Position numbers and translations under genes: made by a program. Under the pieces are notes generated by a model. It ran no database searches. It was not told the origin of the DNA and saw nothing but the letters and a program-made list of their open reading frames with translations. A stretch of 64,000 nt of DNA from Sedimentibacter hydroxybenzoicus DSM 7310 (GTDB lineage: Bacteria; Bacillota; Clostridia; Tissierellales; Sedimentibacteraceae), in the NCBI RefSeq assembly GCF_013403245.1, contig NZ_JACBNQ010000001.1, positions 248,001-312,000 of the forward strand. Direction: 5' to 3'. The first letter of the stretch is position 1; every line of letters begins with the position of its first letter. This document shows, one piece after another, positions 1 to 7,951 of this stretch.

Positions 1-1
1 A

Positions 2-121
2 GAAACTCTGACACAAATGAAAGAAATTGCAGCTCCTGTTTATAATAGTATAAAAGAAACTTGTGCACCATCTGTTTATGAAGCATTCTTTAATGCAGTT
101 GAAAAACATAAAGCTAATTAA
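2..121 (+). CDS. C-terminal end of a protein cut by the window edge
   Basis: An open frame enters from the left edge and ends at TAA 119-121, giving the last 39 residues of a protein. The tail is Ala/Tyr-rich with charged helices (it contains EIAAPVYNSIKE and ends KHKAN). It could be the end of a TRAP solute-binding protein, given the many TRAP genes nearby, but the piece is too short to assign. The next gene starts 38 bases later with its own ribosome site, so the two are probably co-transcribed. Confidence 0.5.
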   Translation, partial: ETLTQMKEIAAPVYNSIKETCAPSVYEAFFNAVEKHKAN

Positions 122-159
122 TAAATAAATAAATTATAATAAAAATCAGGAGGAGTATA

Positions 160-924
160 ATGGATATATTTTCTTTAAAAGGTAAAACAGCAATTGTTGT
201 TGGTGGAAGTAAAGGACTATGTAAAGGAATTGCAACCGGATTTTCACAAGCAGGTGCTGATGTAGTTCTTGTCAGCAGAAAGCAAAACGAGCTTGATGCA
301 GCAGCTATTGATATATCTAATAAGACAGGAGGAGTTGTTAAAGGTATATCTGCTGACATTACTTCCGTTGAAGGCTGCAAAGAACTTGTTGACAAGGTAG
401 CAGAAGAATTCGGACATGTTGATATCTTGCTTAACGGTGCGGGTTTAAATATTAGAAAGCCTATTATTGAATATTTAGAAGAGGATTGGGACAAGGTGAT
501 GGATGTCCAGCTTAAATATGTATTCTTTATGGGTCAGGCAGTTGCTAAACATATGATAGAAAAAAATATCAAAGGAAAAATTATCAACATCGGTTCTTTA
601 AATAGTGAATTGGGATTAAAGAATATGGTTGCATATGTAGCTGCTAAAGGCGGAATAAAGCAAATGACTAAAGCCATGGCTCATGAATTAGCACAATACG
701 GAATCAGTGTAAATGCTATAGGACCAGGTTATTTTGAAACAGAAATGACAAAACCTATATTTGAAAATCCTGATAATATAAGAAGATTTAAAGAGAGAAT
801 ACCGTTTGGAAGAACAGGATTTCCCGAAGATTTAATAGGTACTGCAGTATTTTTGGCATCAACGGCTTCTGATTATATAGTCGGACAAACAATTTATGTA
901 GATGGTGGATACTTAATAAATTAA
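160..924 (+). CDS. short-chain dehydrogenase/reductase (SDR)
   Basis: This 254-residue classical SDR is probably an NAD(P)-dependent oxidoreductase acting on a hydroxyl or keto group of a small acid or sugar acid; gluconate 5-dehydrogenase-like proteins are the closest type I recognise. Visible are the Rossmann start (residues 10-23), the NGAG motif near 92, and the catalytic Ser146, Tyr159 and Lys163 in YVAAK. One oddity is that the third glycine of the TGxxxGxG cofactor motif is a cysteine (Cys21). The ribosome site AGGAGG precedes the ATG. The gene follows the truncated upstream gene closely and is closed by a strong terminator, so it ends an operon. The substrate is not deducible from sequence. 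Confidence 0.85.
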   Translation: MDIFSLKGKTAIVVGGSKGLCKGIATGFSQAGADVVLVSRKQNELDAAAIDISNKTGGVVKGISADITSVEGCKELVDKVAEEFGHVDILLNGAGLNIRKPIIEYLEEDWDKVMDVQLKYVFFMGQAVAKHMIEKNIKGKIINIGSLNSELGLKNMVAYVAAKGGIKQMTKAMAHELAQYGISVNAIGPGYFETEMTKPIFENPDNIRRFKERIPFGRTGFPEDLIGTAVFLASTASDYIVGQTIYVDGGYLIN

Positions 925-953
925 TATTATGATAAAACAATATTAATAAATGT

Positions 954-984
954 GCTTATAGAGAGTTCTCTATAAGCTTTTTTT
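954..984 (+). terminator. rho-independent terminator
   Basis: A perfect 11-bp stem (954-964 with 967-977) is followed by seven T residues. It ends the operon of the SDR gene at 160-924. Confidence 0.9.
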
Positions 985-1031
985 ATGACAGGACTAAAAA
1001 ATCGCAATATTTCGTTTGTAAATTATGAATA

Positions 1032-1060
1032 TTGACTTTAGTATTTAAGGGCAATATAAT
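1032..1060 (+). promoter_or_regulatory. sigma-A promoter of the GntR gene
   Basis: TTGACT (1032-1037), a 17-base spacer and TATAAT (1055-1060) lie about 100 bases upstream of the GntR regulator start. Confidence 0.75.
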
Positions 1061-1156
1061 ATATATGGTGTATTGTTTTCTTTACGCATTGATACGGTAA
1101 ATATAGTTCATTTTGTGTATTTGATATTATAGAAATTAAGAAAGGGGTGATTTTAA

Positions 1157-1873
1157 TTGTATATAAATAAAAATTTACAAGAAATAGCATATAACTATTT
1201 AATGGAAAAAATAATGGAAGAAGTTTTCGATAATGATGAAATTTATTCAGAAGAAAAAATAGCTCAGGAACTGGGTATCTCAAGAACACCTGTCAGGGCT
1301 GCACTTCAAAGGCTTAATCATGATAATTACATAGATATTATTCCGTATAGAGGTTTTAAGCTTCATCAGACTACTATTAGTGATATAATTCAATCCTTTC
1401 AATTAAGATGTGCCATCGAAGGATATTGCTGCTCATACATAGCCAAAAAATACAATACAGAAAAAGCATCAAGAACATTAAATGAACTGACAGAAATATT
1501 AAACAAACAAAAAAATATATTAGAAAATAACAGAAGCTTGTATGAAAAGGATGGAGCGTATACCGGTAAAAGGGAAGATATTAATTTAAATGAATTCTTG
1601 GAATTTGATGTATTATTTCATAAAACTATAGTTGAATTTGCTGAAAATCAAGTGTTTAATTCAACATTTAACAGCTATGTAAGTACAATAAAATTTCTTG
1701 CTCGTTCGTATTATAAGTCAGTTATACCAATAACTATAGACGAGCATTACAATATTCTTTCATCAATGTTAAAGGGTGATGTTAATAATAGCTACAATTC
1801 CTTGGTAAACCATATGATTACACCTACAAAGTTATATTTAAAGAAGTTTAATGCGGATTTAGACTTTTTCTAA
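1157..1873 (+). CDS. GntR-family transcriptional regulator, FadR/FCD type
   Basis: This 238-residue DNA-binding regulator has an N-terminal winged helix (recognition region around residues 34-60, with ELGISRTPVRAALQRL) and an all-helical FCD-type ligand domain after about residue 75. A charged insertion lies near residues 115-135. The start is TTG at 1157, preceded by AAAGGGGTGA. FCD domains normally bind a small organic acid and release the repressor from its operator. It lies 340 bases upstream of the TRAP/dehydrogenase operon and is the likely reader of the TTGTATACAA palindromes found there, although the second GntR gene at 33008 is an equal candidate. No such palindrome was seen in its own promoter. 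Confidence 0.88.
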   Translation: MYINKNLQEIAYNYLMEKIMEEVFDNDEIYSEEKIAQELGISRTPVRAALQRLNHDNYIDIIPYRGFKLHQTTISDIIQSFQLRCAIEGYCCSYIAKKYNTEKASRTLNELTEILNKQKNILENNRSLYEKDGAYTGKREDINLNEFLEFDVLFHKTIVEFAENQVFNSTFNSYVSTIKFLARSYYKSVIPITIDEHYNILSSMLKGDVNNSYNSLVNHMITPTKLYLKKFNADLDFF

Positions 1874-1958
1874 TACTGCATAATTCATGTTATTTTCGTA
1901 CAAGCAGTATCACACTTTACTGCATAGCTTAGTTTTCGTAAGCAAAATTCAAAAATAC

Positions 1959-1999
1959 CAGTAAGGTCATGCAGTTGCAGGACTTCACTGGTTTATTAT
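1959..1999 (+). terminator. probable terminator after the GntR gene
   Basis: An imperfect inverted repeat (ACCAGTAAGGTC pairing with GACTTCACTGGT) is followed by TTTATTATTT. The remainder of the 340-base gap up to 2214 holds operators and a promoter. Confidence 0.55.
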
Positions 2000-2071
2000 T
2001 TCTCCTTAAACCACCCCTGCAAGGCTATATTTAAATAAGTTTATTAAGTATTTAGAACTTCACGAAACTAT

Positions 2072-2101
2072 TTGTATACAATTCACATCAATTGCATACG
2101 A
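2072..2101. promoter_or_regulatory. GntR-type operator pair
   Basis: A perfect palindrome TTGTATACAA (2072-2081) is followed ten bases later by the degenerate copy TTGCATACGA (2092-2101). They lie just upstream of the promoter of the first TRAP operon. TTGTATACAA is the core of the established B. subtilis gluconate-repressor operator ATACTTGTATACAAGTAT. Confidence 0.6.
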
Positions 2102-2134
2102 TTAGTTTTATTATGATTTTTAGCAAACGTATAC

Positions 2135-2165
2135 TTGATTTCCTAATGGTATTGTAGTATACTAC
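2135..2165 (+). promoter_or_regulatory. promoter with overlapping 12-bp palindrome, first TRAP operon
   Basis: TTGATT (2135-2140), 17 bases and TATACT (2158-2163) form a good sigma-A promoter. The -10 box is embedded in the perfect palindrome GTAGTATACTAC (2154-2165). The 16-mer GTATTGTAGTATACTA (2149-2164) recurs exactly at 6925-6940, in front of the 2-oxoacid dehydrogenase genes. Confidence 0.7.
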
Positions 2166-2213
2166 TACTCGTAATTAGTTTTATTAATTTTTATTTTAAG
2201 GAGGTTAATTATT

Positions 2214-2945
2214 TTGGACTTTAAAGGAAAAATAGCTGTTGTTACAGGAGGTGCTTCTGGTATCGGCAAATCATGTTGTTTAAGCTTAGCTGAAAAAGGA
2301 GCCACTGTAATTGCTGTTGACCGCAACGAAAATGGTGCAAAAGCTGTTGCGGATGAAATTAAGCAAAAAGGAGGTAATGCTGAAGGCCTAAGTTTAGATA
2401 TAGTTAATATTGCGCAAATTAAAGTGATTGTAGATTATATCGAAAATAAATATTCAAGAATAGATATCCTGATAAATTGCGCAGGTATTACAGATGTAAT
2501 AACAATTGAGGATATTACAGAAACGGAATGGGACAGAATGCTGGAAATTGACTTAAAAGGTCCATTCTTTGTAAGTCAGGCTGTTATTAATGTTATGAAG
2601 AAAAACAATTTTGGAAAAATTGTTAATTTAGGCTCGGTAGCGGGTGAGGTTGGAGGAATTGTAGTCGGAGCTAACTATGTAGCAGCTAAAGCGGGTATTA
2701 TCGGTCTGACCAAGTCTCTGGCAAAATCAGCAGCTAAATATGGTATAAATGTAAATACTGTATCTCCCGGCTTTATTGATACTGAAATGACAAAAGATTT
2801 AAATCAAGATGTCAGAATGGTTCCTTTGGGCAGAAAAGGTACTTCAGAGGAAGTATCAGATGTTATTTTATTCTTATGTTCTGATTATGCTCGATATTTA
2901 ACAGGCGTTAATCTTGATGTTAACGGCGGTCTTCACATGAATTAA
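2214..2945 (+). CDS. short-chain dehydrogenase/reductase (SDR)
   Basis: This 243-residue classical SDR has an intact TGGASGIG cofactor motif (11-18), NCAG near 88-91, and catalytic Ser141, Tyr155 and Lys159 (YVAAK). The start is TTG at 2214, supported by AAGGAGGT fifteen bases upstream. It is the first gene of the TRAP-1 operon, so it probably oxidises or reduces the imported substrate or its first product in the cytoplasm. The family includes acetoin/diacetyl reductases and 3-oxoacyl reductases, and the sequence does not decide between them. Its last codons (LDVNGGLHMN) are also present as a small remnant at 17917-17949, which marks the left end of a segmental duplication. Confidence 0.87.
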   Translation: MDFKGKIAVVTGGASGIGKSCCLSLAEKGATVIAVDRNENGAKAVADEIKQKGGNAEGLSLDIVNIAQIKVIVDYIENKYSRIDILINCAGITDVITIEDITETEWDRMLEIDLKGPFFVSQAVINVMKKNNFGKIVNLGSVAGEVGGIVVGANYVAAKAGIIGLTKSLAKSAAKYGINVNTVSPGFIDTEMTKDLNQDVRMVPLGRKGTSEEVSDVILFLCSDYARYLTGVNLDVNGGLHMN

Positions 2946-3007
2946 TAAGTTTAGGAAAACGTTAAGTATTAAAAAAATAAAAACGAGGATAGAAAAAGGA
3001 GATTAAA

Positions 3008-4018
3008 ATGAAAAAGAAATTAGCATTAATTTTAGCTGTTGCTTTATGTTTAGGTTTATTTGTTGGTTGTTCAAGTAAAGATGCGAATGCTCCTAAAGAA
3101 GAAGTTTTAGAAATTAAGGTAGGTCATGGTACGGCTGAAACTACAGCATTGCATCAAGGCTGGTTAAAATTTAAAGAGCTTGTTGAACAAAAATCTGACG
3201 GAAAGATGACAGTAAAAATATTCCCTAATCAGCAATTAGGCGGAGACAGAGAACTTATTGAAGCTGTTCAATTAGGCAATGTTACTATGACCAGTCCTTC
3301 TACAGCTCCTTTAGCAGCTTTTGACCCTGCATTTTTTGTATTAGATATTCCTTTCTTGTTTTCAGACAGAGATATGGTTTATGAGGTGCTTGACAGTCAA
3401 GTTGGAGAAAGCTTGCTAGATACTTTAAAAGAATACAATATAAAAGGTCTTGGTTATTGGGAAAATGGATTCAGAAACTTTACAAACAGTAAGCTTCCTG
3501 TAAGATCACCACAAGAATTATCAGGTATAAAAGTCAGAACAATGGAAAATGAAATACATATGAAAGCATGGTCGTTACTGGGTGCTAACCCTACTCCTAT
3601 GGCTTTCGGAGAACTTTATACAGCGCTTCAGCAAAAAACAGTTGATGCACAGGAAAATCCGTTTGAATTAATTTATGCAACAAAATTCCATGAAGTACAA
3701 AAATATATTACTAAAACTCAACATATATATTCAGCGTATATTCCCCTTATGAATAATGAATTTTTCAACAATTTATCCAGTGAATATCAACAAATCATAA
3801 TGGATTCAATTAAAGAAGCAACAGCAGAACAAAGACAAATAGCAGGTAAAAATGATGTAGAATTTGAAGAAAAAATGAGAAGCACTAATGAAGTTATCGA
3901 TTTATCCGGTGATGAGAAACAAGCTTTCAGAAATGAAATGGCACCTGTTCTTGATTTGGTTAAAACAAAAGCAGGAGAAGATATGGTTAGTGCTTTCACC
4001 GAGGCTACAGGTTATTAA
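3008..4018 (+). CDS. dctP: TRAP transporter solute-binding lipoprotein DctP, copy 1
   Basis: This 336-residue extracytoplasmic binding protein captures a carboxylate-type ligand and delivers it to the DctQM membrane unit. A lipoprotein signal peptide is visible (KKK, a hydrophobic stretch, lipobox LFVGC with Cys21). The mature part has the TRAP DctP fold signatures, including GGDRELIEAVQLGN and NPFELIYATKF; an Arg in the region GIKVRTMENEIH is expected to bind the carboxylate. AAAAGGAG precedes the ATG. It follows the SDR gene by 62 bases and is followed by a hairpin before dctQ. Compared with copy 2 it differs at about 13 positions, several near the N-terminus of the mature protein. The ligand is unknown. 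Confidence 0.93.
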   Translation: MKKKLALILAVALCLGLFVGCSSKDANAPKEEVLEIKVGHGTAETTALHQGWLKFKELVEQKSDGKMTVKIFPNQQLGGDRELIEAVQLGNVTMTSPSTAPLAAFDPAFFVLDIPFLFSDRDMVYEVLDSQVGESLLDTLKEYNIKGLGYWENGFRNFTNSKLPVRSPQELSGIKVRTMENEIHMKAWSLLGANPTPMAFGELYTALQQKTVDAQENPFELIYATKFHEVQKYITKTQHIYSAYIPLMNNEFFNNLSSEYQQIIMDSIKEATAEQRQIAGKNDVEFEEKMRSTNEVIDLSGDEKQAFRNEMAPVLDLVKTKAGEDMVSAFTEATGY

Positions 4019-4039
4019 GTGGGGGTTTACCCCACTTAA
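4015..4039 (+). promoter_or_regulatory. intercistronic hairpin between dctP1 and dctQ1
   Basis: A perfect stem TTAAGTGGGG/CCCCACTTAA with a five-base loop overlaps the dctP stop codon and has no T run. Such hairpins usually protect the upstream mRNA and give more binding protein than membrane protein. An identical element lies at 19023-19047. Confidence 0.7.
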
Positions 4040-4063
4040 AACATAGAGAAGGAGTTACACTGT

Positions 4064-4561
4064 ATGAAAATACTAAAATTTATAGATGATAATTTAGAAA
4101 AAATTATTTTAGTTATTTTGCTGGGTGCATCAAGTGTCATTATCGGTTTACAAGTATTTATGAGATACGTATTGCAATCATCATTATCATGGTCAGAGGA
4201 AATTGCAAGGTATATGTTTGTATGGTTAACGTATATAGGTATCAGTTATGGAGTAAAAGCCGACAGGCATATAAAGGTTGATGCAGCAATGTATATGTTT
4301 CCTAAAAAGATGAGAAAATACATATCTTTAATTGGTGATATTTTATTTTTAGCTTTCGCAGTAATAATTGTGGTTACCTCATATGGAGTAAGCGGTAAGA
4401 TTATTATGAGCGGACAAACTTCTCCGGCTGTAGGTTTACCTATGGGTCTTGTATATTTAGCACCATTTGTAGGATTTGCAATGGTTAGCTTAAGATTAGT
4501 ACAGAATATCATTAAACATATCAATTTATTGAAAGGAGAAGATATTCAATGTCATCATTAA
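4064..4561 (+). CDS. dctQ: TRAP transporter small membrane subunit DctQ, copy 1
   Basis: This 165-residue protein has four hydrophobic helices and the DctQ signature SLSWSEEIARYMFVW (around 43-57), followed by GISYGVKADRHIKVD. It pairs with DctM to form the sodium-driven TRAP membrane complex. AAGGAG precedes the ATG. The reading frame overlaps dctM by 13 bases, which implies translational coupling. The protein is identical to copy 2 at 19072-19569. Confidence 0.93.
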   Translation: MKILKFIDDNLEKIILVILLGASSVIIGLQVFMRYVLQSSLSWSEEIARYMFVWLTYIGISYGVKADRHIKVDAAMYMFPKKMRKYISLIGDILFLAFAVIIVVTSYGVSGKIIMSGQTSPAVGLPMGLVYLAPFVGFAMVSLRLVQNIIKHINLLKGEDIQCHH

Positions 4562-5832
4562 TTCTTTTTGGTTCGTTCGTTATATTTCTTATTTTAAATA
4601 CACCGGTGGGAATAGCTTTAGGGATTGCTTCAATATGCACCATACTTTACAGCGGTGACTTGTTAGTTTCTTATCTTTCCCAGAGCTTAGTTACAGCAAC
4701 AGATTCCTTTCCGTTAATGGCGATACCCTTTTTTATCTTAGCAGGAGATTTAATGGGTAAGGGGGGAATTTCAAAACGATTAATTGATGTTGCCAGTGTT
4801 TTCGTCGGAAGGTATACAGGCGGATTAGCAATAGTGACAATAATCGTATGTATGTTCTTTGCGGCTATTTCAGGCTCAGGTCCTGCAACTGTGGCGGCAA
4901 TAGGCGGCATTATGATACCTGCTATGATTAATAAGGGATATGATAAAAACTTTTCAAGCGGATTGAATGCTACGGCAGGAAGTATAGGAGTTATTATACC
5001 CCCTAGTATACCGATGGTAATGTATGGAGTATCTACAAGCGTGTCAATAAGCACGATGTTTCTTGCCGGTTTTGTTCCGGGAGCTTTAATAGGTACAATT
5101 CTTATAGCCTACAGTTATATTACATCAAAAAAGATGGGATATAAAGGAGATCAGGTTATATACAGTGCAAGAGAAAAATGGAATGCAGTTTACGAAGCAA
5201 AGTGGTCATTGTTAGTTCCTGTCATAATATTAGGAGGAATATACGGTGGGATATTTACTCCGACGGAGGCAGCAGCAGTAGCGGTAATATATGGTTTTGT
5301 TGTGGGAGTATTCGTACATAAAGATCTTAAGCTGTCAGAATTGCCTGAAGTTATAGCCAGTTCAGCTTTAACGACTGCAACGGTTATGATAATAGTGGGA
5401 ACAGCAACAACCTTCGGGAGAATATTAACACTTGAGCAAATTCCTATTATGATAGCAAATGCTATTTCTTCGTTCTCAAGCAATCCATATGTAGTACTGT
5501 TTCTGATAAACATATTACTTTTATTTGTAGGATGTTTTATGGATACGACTGCTGCAATTATTATACTATCACCGATATTGCTTCCTGTAGCTTTAGCTAT
5601 CGGAGTTGATCCAATACATTTTGGTATAATAATGGTTACAAATCTTGCAATAGGATTTATTACCCCTCCATTGGGAGTTAACTTATTTGTTGCATGCGGA
5701 GTTGCAAAGTCACCATTAGAGGATGTAGTAAAAGGCGTAATACCATTTTTCATCTGTATGCTTGTGGCATTAGCATTAATAACGGTTTTCCCTGAAATTT
5801 CTCTGACTTTACCGAGACTGTACGGTAAATAG
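4549..5832 (+). CDS. dctM: TRAP transporter large permease DctM, copy 1
   Basis: This 427-residue polytopic permease, with about a dozen hydrophobic segments, forms the transport channel of the TRAP system. Family landmarks are visible: FPLMAIPFFILAGDLM (near 54-69), ISGSGPATVAAIGG, IIPPSIPMVMYG and FITPPLGVNLFVACG. Its ATG lies inside the end of dctQ, preceded by AAAGGAG. It is identical to the second copy at 19557-20840, pointing to recent duplication or ongoing gene conversion. The next gene (a zinc alcohol dehydrogenase) starts 34 bases downstream. Confidence 0.94.
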   Translation: MSSLILFGSFVIFLILNTPVGIALGIASICTILYSGDLLVSYLSQSLVTATDSFPLMAIPFFILAGDLMGKGGISKRLIDVASVFVGRYTGGLAIVTIIVCMFFAAISGSGPATVAAIGGIMIPAMINKGYDKNFSSGLNATAGSIGVIIPPSIPMVMYGVSTSVSISTMFLAGFVPGALIGTILIAYSYITSKKMGYKGDQVIYSAREKWNAVYEAKWSLLVPVIILGGIYGGIFTPTEAAAVAVIYGFVVGVFVHKDLKLSELPEVIASSALTTATVMIIVGTATTFGRILTLEQIPIMIANAISSFSSNPYVVLFLINILLLFVGCFMDTTAAIIILSPILLPVALAIGVDPIHFGIIMVTNLAIGFITPPLGVNLFVACGVAKSPLEDVVKGVIPFFICMLVALALITVFPEISLTLPRLYGK

Positions 5833-5866
5833 TTTAGTTTTTAAAATAAGTTTAAGGAGTGTTTAA

Positions 5867-6901
5867 ATGAAAGCTGTTGTAAAGGTTAAACGCGGAAAAA
5901 ACAATATAGAAATTCATGAAGTAGAAAAACCTCTTTGCCAGGATAATGAGGTGTTAATTAATATTAAAGCTATAGGTGTATGTGGGACGGATTATCACAT
6001 TTATACGGATGAGTATGATACTGTGCCTCCTTTAATCATTGGTCATGAATTTAGCGGAGTTATTGCCGAAGTAGGTAAAAATGTCAAGGGTTTTAATGTC
6101 GGAGAACGGGTAATAAGTGAATTAAGCGTTCAAAGCTGTGGTGTTTGCAGGTATTGCAAAACAGGAAATCCGCAGATTTGCTTAGATAAAAAAGCACCGG
6201 GAACTCATATTAATGGTGTTTATACCGAATATATCAATATGCCTGCTGCACTTGTCCATAAAATATCTGATAACATATCTTTTGAAGAAGCTGCTGTGAT
6301 TGAACCGGCAGCTATAGTTGCCCATAGTTTATTGCAAAGAACTAAAATAGAGCCTGAAGATTTTGTAGTAGTTATAGGGCCGGGACCTATAGGATTATTA
6401 GCTATACAAATGGCAAAGATTCAAGGTGCAAGAAAGGTTGCAATAGTTGGAACGGATATAGATAAAGATTCAAGATTAAAGATAGCTGAGGGTTTAGGCT
6501 GTGATTATATAATCAATGCCTCTGCAGAAGATCCTGCGGATATAATTTATGAGCTGACTGAAGGACTCGGAGCAGATGTTGTTGTAGAGTGCTCAGGTTC
6601 TACACCGGGTATTAATTCAGGAATTAATATGCTCAGAAAGCAAGGAAGAATGTGTGTAATCGGAATACCCGGTCCTGAAAAAATACATATTGAATGGAAG
6701 AAGGCTGTGATAAAGGCTCTGAATATAGTATGTACATTCAGCTCTTCACCTCTTAGCTGGAATTGGGTCATATCAATGCTTGATAGGAAAGCATTGAATT
6801 TAGACAGCATTATAAGTCACAAAGAGCCTTTAGAAAGATATGAATATATTTTTGAAGAAATTTCTAAAGGTAATGTAATTAAAGCTGTACTTTTGCCTTA
6901 A
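5867..6901 (+). CDS. zinc-dependent medium-chain alcohol dehydrogenase
   Basis: This 344-residue MDR dehydrogenase is of the threonine/sorbitol/2,3-butanediol dehydrogenase type. Catalytic zinc ligands are visible in CGTD (Cys37-region) and GHEFSG, structural zinc cysteines in CGVCRYCKTGNPQIC, and the Rossmann motif GPGPIGLLA near 170. It probably oxidises a secondary alcohol with NAD(P). It is co-transcribed with dctPQM1 and lies 69 bases ahead of the acetoin-dehydrogenase-type complex, so oxidation of a 2,3-diol or hydroxy acid to the complex's keto substrate is plausible, but this is inference. Confidence 0.88.
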   Translation: MKAVVKVKRGKNNIEIHEVEKPLCQDNEVLINIKAIGVCGTDYHIYTDEYDTVPPLIIGHEFSGVIAEVGKNVKGFNVGERVISELSVQSCGVCRYCKTGNPQICLDKKAPGTHINGVYTEYINMPAALVHKISDNISFEEAAVIEPAAIVAHSLLQRTKIEPEDFVVVIGPGPIGLLAIQMAKIQGARKVAIVGTDIDKDSRLKIAEGLGCDYIINASAEDPADIIYELTEGLGADVVVECSGSTPGINSGINMLRKQGRMCVIGIPGPEKIHIEWKKAVIKALNIVCTFSSSPLSWNWVISMLDRKALNLDSIISHKEPLERYEYIFEEISKGNVIKAVLLP

Positions 6902-6924
6902 AATTTTATATAATATTTAAATTA

Positions 6925-6940
6925 GTATTGTAGTATACTA
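6925..6940. promoter_or_regulatory. 16-bp repeat with TAGTATACTA palindrome
   Basis: GTATTGTAGTATACTA is an exact copy of the sequence at 2149-2164, here in the 69-base gap before the E1 alpha gene. It contains a TATACT box but no good -35 box, so it may be an internal operator rather than a promoter. Confidence 0.5.
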
Positions 6941-6970
6941 AACCATAATTTAACATAAGGAGTGTAGAAA

Positions 6971-7930
6971 TTGGAAAAGGAAAGGTTAATATGGATTTAT
7001 AGAAAGATGCACGAAATAAGAAAGTTTGAAGAAAGAGCGTTGCAGTTATTTGAAAAAGACAAATTAAGAGGTTCAGTTCATTTGTATATAGGTGAGGAAG
7101 CAATTGCAGCAACGGTATGTTCGCTTCTGAGGGATTCCGATTATATAACAAGTACTCATAGAGGTCACGGGCATTGTATAGCGAAAGGTGCGGAACTTGC
7201 TCCTGCTTTAGCGGAACTCATGGGCAAATCTACCGGTTATTGTCAGGGAAGAGGCGGTTCTATGCATATAGCAGATGTAACGAAGGGAAACCTTGGAGCA
7301 AATGCTATAGTCGGAGCAGGCGTCCCAATAGCTGCAGGTGGTGCATTAGCTGCACAATTAAGGGGATCTGATCAGGTATCGGTTACATTTTTCGGTGACG
7401 GAGCATCTAATGAAGGTGTAGTACACGAAGCTATGAATTTAGCATCAGTATGGAAGCTTCCCGTTATATTCATATGTGAAAACAATGAATTTGGAATTTC
7501 AACACCGGTTAAGCAAAGTACGTCTGTTAAGGATATAAGTGTACGAAGTGCTGCGTACGATATGCCTGGCTATACAGTTGATGGAAATGATGTATTTGCT
7601 ATAGATGAAGTTGTCAGCAAGGCTATTGAAAGAGCAAAGGATGGGCAAGGTCCGACTTTTATAGAATGCAAGACGTATAGATGGCTGGGCCATTGGACAG
7701 GTGATCCGCAAATTTACAGAACTAAAGAAGAAGTTGAGGCATGGAAAGAAAAATGTCCTATAAAAAGATTAGAAAATTATTTGATAGAAAATAAAATTTC
7801 TACTGAAGAAGAGTTAAAAAAGATTGAAGCGGATGTTTTAGTTGCAGTGGACGAAGCAGAGAAATTCGCATTAGAGAGTCCTGAACCAGATCCCTCTAAA
7901 GCCTTAGAATATGTATATTTTGAGAATTAA
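6971..7930 (+). CDS. acoA: 2-oxoacid/acetoin dehydrogenase E1 component, alpha subunit
   Basis: This 319-residue thiamine-diphosphate enzyme subunit carries the TPP motif GDGASNEGVVHEAMNLA ... ENNEFG (near 141-176) and the substrate-channel sequence STHRGHGH. With the beta subunit it decarboxylates or cleaves a keto substrate and passes the acyl group to the lipoyl E2. The small size and four-gene order E1a-E1b-E2-E3 fit acetoin dehydrogenase, which splits acetoin into acetyl-CoA and acetaldehyde; pyruvate or branched-chain 2-oxoacid dehydrogenase cannot be excluded. The start is TTG at 6971 with AAGGAGTG upstream. Confidence 0.85.
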   Translation: MEKERLIWIYRKMHEIRKFEERALQLFEKDKLRGSVHLYIGEEAIAATVCSLLRDSDYITSTHRGHGHCIAKGAELAPALAELMGKSTGYCQGRGGSMHIADVTKGNLGANAIVGAGVPIAAGGALAAQLRGSDQVSVTFFGDGASNEGVVHEAMNLASVWKLPVIFICENNEFGISTPVKQSTSVKDISVRSAAYDMPGYTVDGNDVFAIDEVVSKAIERAKDGQGPTFIECKTYRWLGHWTGDPQIYRTKEEVEAWKEKCPIKRLENYLIENKISTEEELKKIEADVLVAVDEAEKFALESPEPDPSKALEYVYFEN

Positions 7931-7951
7931 TTTTGAAAGGAAGTATTTGAT

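Larger units (their letters stand above)
2913..5842 (+). repeat. long direct repeat, copy 1 (SDR tail + dctPQM)
   Basis: This stretch recurs in the same orientation at 17917-20850. It covers the last 11 codons of the SDR, the whole dctP-dctQ-dctM set, and a few bases beyond dctM. Inside dctQ and dctM I saw no base difference. dctP has scattered differences (about 13 amino-acid changes), and the spacer before dctP has diverged with small indels. The two copies bracket about 12 kb of catabolic genes. Confidence 0.93.
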
